Assembly: GCA_963794655.1 (NCBI GenBank)
Contig: CAWCEV010000002.1
Location: 155,102 to 219,101 of the forward strand
DNA length: 64,000 nt
Direction of reading: 5' to 3'
From: Roseiarcus sp963794655
Lineage (GTDB): Bacteria; Pseudomonadota; Alphaproteobacteria; Rhizobiales; Beijerinckiaceae
Shown: in pieces, positions 62,026 through 64,000 of the stretch
Numbering within the stretch: position 1 is the first letter of the stretch
Layout: every line of letters starts with the position of its first letter
Translations under genes and position numbers: made by a program
The notes under the pieces: model-generated
The model's input: only the letters and a program-made list of their open reading frames with translations
Databases searched by the model: none
What the model was told of the DNA's origin: nothing

Positions 62026-64000
62026 CATGTCGTCGGCCGTGTCGAGCGAAATCTGCCGGGCGACCGCGCCCATCGTCCGCCGCATCATTCGCTGGCGCTG
62101 GGGTTCGTCGTCGGCTCCTCTTCGATCGGCTCGAATTCGTTGATCGCCTTGCGAGGCTCCGGCGCTATCTCCTCATGCTCGGGCAGCTCGGGCTCTCGTC
62201 TGATGCCGGCGTTTGCCGGGTCCTCGACAGGCGCCGCTGCCGGCGTCGCCACGATGGCGTCGGCCCAATCGCCTTCAGGTGCGGTTTGGAGCCCTTCCGG
62301 GCCAGACGAGAGCGTCGCGACCGGACAGCGGCGGCGGCGGGAGGATCCGCGCTTTCAGCTCGGCATCCTCGTAATAGCGCGCCTTCTTCGCGCGGATCGG
62401 CTGGCAGCCGGAAACCAGCACGAGTTCGTCGTCGTTCGGGAGCTGCATCACCTCGCCCGGCGTCAGCAATGGCCGCGCGGTCTCTTGCCGTGACACCATC
62501 AAGTGCCCGAGCCAGGGGCTGAGCCGATGTCCGGCGTAGTTCTTCATGGCGCGCATTTCGGTCGCCGTGCCAAGGGCGTCGGACACGCGCTTGGCCGTCC
62601 GCTCGTCGTTGGTCGCGAAGCTCACCCGCACATGGCAATTGTCGAGGATCGAGTTGTTCTGGCCATAGGCCTTCTCGATCTGGTTCAGCGACTGGGCGAT
62701 CAGGAAGCTCTTCAGGCCGTAGCCCGCCATGAAGGCGAGCGCGCTCTCGAAGAAGTCGAGCCGGCCGAGCGCCGGGAACTCGTCGAGCATCAGCAATAGG
62801 CGATGCCGTCGCCGCTTCGGCTCGAGCTCCTCGGTCAGACGCCGGCCGATCTGGTTGAGGATCAGGCGCACGAGCGGCTTGGTGCGGCTGATGTCCGACG
62901 GCGGCACGACCAGATAGAGCGTGGCCGGCGCCGCGTCCCTCCACCAGGTCGCGGATGCGCCAGTCGCATCGGCGCGTCACCGTGGCTACGACCGGATCGC
63001 GGTAGAGACCGAGGAAGGACATCGCGGTCGACAGGACGCCCGAGCGTTCGTTGTCGCTCTTGTTCAAGAGCTCGCGGGCCGAGCTGGCGATGACCGGATG
63101 GACGCCGCGTTCGCCGAGGTGCGGCGTCGTCATCATCGCTCGCAGCGTCGTCTCGATCGGGCGGCGCGGATCGGAGAGGAAATTGGCGACGCCGGCGAGC
63201 GTCTTGTCGGGCTCGGCGTAGAGCACGTGCAGGATCGCGCCGACCAGCAGCGAATGGCTGGTCTTCTCCCAATGGTTCCGCCGCTCCAACGCGCCCTCGG
63301 GGTCGACCAGGACGTCGGCGATGTTCTGGACGTCGCGGACTTCCCACTCGCCGCGGCGGACCTCGAGCAGCGGATTGTAGGCGGCGCTCGCGGCGTTGGT
63401 CGGATCGAACAGCAGCACGCGGCCGAACCTGCGCCCGCCAGCCGGCGGTCAAGCGTCCAGTTTTCGCCCTTGATGTCGTGGACGATCGCGGAGCCGGACC
63501 AGGTCAGCAGCGTGGGGACGACGAGGCCGACGCCCTTGCCGGATCGGGTCGGCGCGAAACACAGGACATGCTCGGGGCCGTCGTGGCGCAGATATTGGTC
63601 GCGCCATCGGCCGAGCAGCGACTCCATCATGGCCGAGCAGGCCGGCCTCGCGAACTTCCCGTGTCTCGGCCCATCGGGCGGAGCCATAGGTGGTGACGCG
63701 CTTCGCCTCCCGCGCCCGCCAAACCGACATGGCGATCGCCACGACGACGGCGGCGATCCCGCCGGACGCGGCGATGTACGCGCCCTCGACGAAAATGTCC
63801 CGCGCATAGGCGTCGTAGGCGAACCACCACCAGAAGAAGGCCGGCGGTTGGTAGACTGGCCAGCCGAAGAACTCGAACCACGGGCGGCCGAGCTGGGGCT
63901 GGAACGCGAGACGCCAAGCGACCCACTCCGTCGCCCCCCAGAGGAAGGCGAGCACGACGGCGCTGACGAGGAGGACCTGGCCCCAGAGGATCTTGGTCGC
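62026..64000 (-). pseudogene. traG: TraG/VirD4 coupling protein, broken and partial
   Basis: The coupling ATPase that feeds DNA to the channel; its 5' end lies beyond the window. Pieces in different frames follow the family order. LAFLWGATEWVAWRLAFQPQ and a TM pair come first, then VLCFAPTRSGKGVGLVVPTL (Walker A), LLFDPTNAASAAYNPLLEVR, LLLMLDEFPALGRLDFFESA (Walker B) and a C-terminal tail EEIAPEPRKAINEFEPIEEE. Frame changes occur near 63650, 63420, 62930, 62300 and 62100. With about five shifts it is not functional as read; the number is high enough that sequencing error should also be considered. Confidence 0.8.

Overview
The window is high-GC DNA from an alphaproteobacterium, most likely a Hyphomicrobiales (Rhizobiales) member. 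The clues are alphaproteobacterial-type trb conjugation genes (CopG, TrbK-alt and DUF2274 neighbours), DUF1127 proteins, FixJ-type regulators and a kinase/ATPase/histidine-kinase family common in that order. I cannot name a genus. No rRNA, tRNA or CRISPR was seen. The whole window looks like accessory DNA: intact operons alternate with decayed duplicates of themselves, an insertion sequence and a conjugation module.

Layout. (1) 1-1729: end of an RND efflux operon. (2) 1889-3537: an IS1380-type element with a 4-bp target duplication. (3) 3823-5757: an HD-domain protein, a histidine-kinase remnant and two small exported or membrane proteins. (4) 5899-14480: a signalling locus with a 1,829-aa pseudokinase/ATPase/GAF/PAS/histidine kinase, a periplasmic sugar-type binding protein and a stand-alone receiver (all minus strand), and a divergent FixJ/TodT-type response regulator. 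(5) 14933-23685: a frameshifted aldo/keto reductase, small genes, a YdeP-type molybdoenzyme and a second RND efflux operon. (6) 24055-32266: tandem small secreted proteins, a cytochrome c'-like protein, a glycine-rich protein and a 1,828-aa paralogue of the large kinase. (7) 32352-39020: a cupin, then on the minus strand a probable operon of cupin, PaoABC-type aldehyde oxidoreductase and catalase. (8) 39021-49985: LysR, DUF4142, aldo/keto reductase, SBF transporter, malate/lactate dehydrogenase-like, monooxygenase-like and LuxR genes among remnants. (9) 49986-64000: an inverted, decayed copy of trbI/DUF2274/LysR facing an almost complete trb operon (trbI-G-F-L-K-J-E-D-C-B, copG, traG) that carries several frameshifts.

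How it may fit together. A palindromic element resembling the sites of TodT/StyR-type response regulators (AAAC, 3-5 bases, then GTTTG or a variant) recurs upstream of the FixJ-type regulator, the stand-alone receiver, the aldo/keto reductase, a small secreted protein, the cupin-paoABC-catalase operon, and on both sides of the IS element. I infer a regulon driven by the kinase/response-regulator pair that controls aldehyde and peroxide handling. The IS1380 element sits exactly inside one such composite operator. Many frameshifts in region 9 suggest a decaying integrative element, although sequencing error cannot be excluded from the sequence alone.
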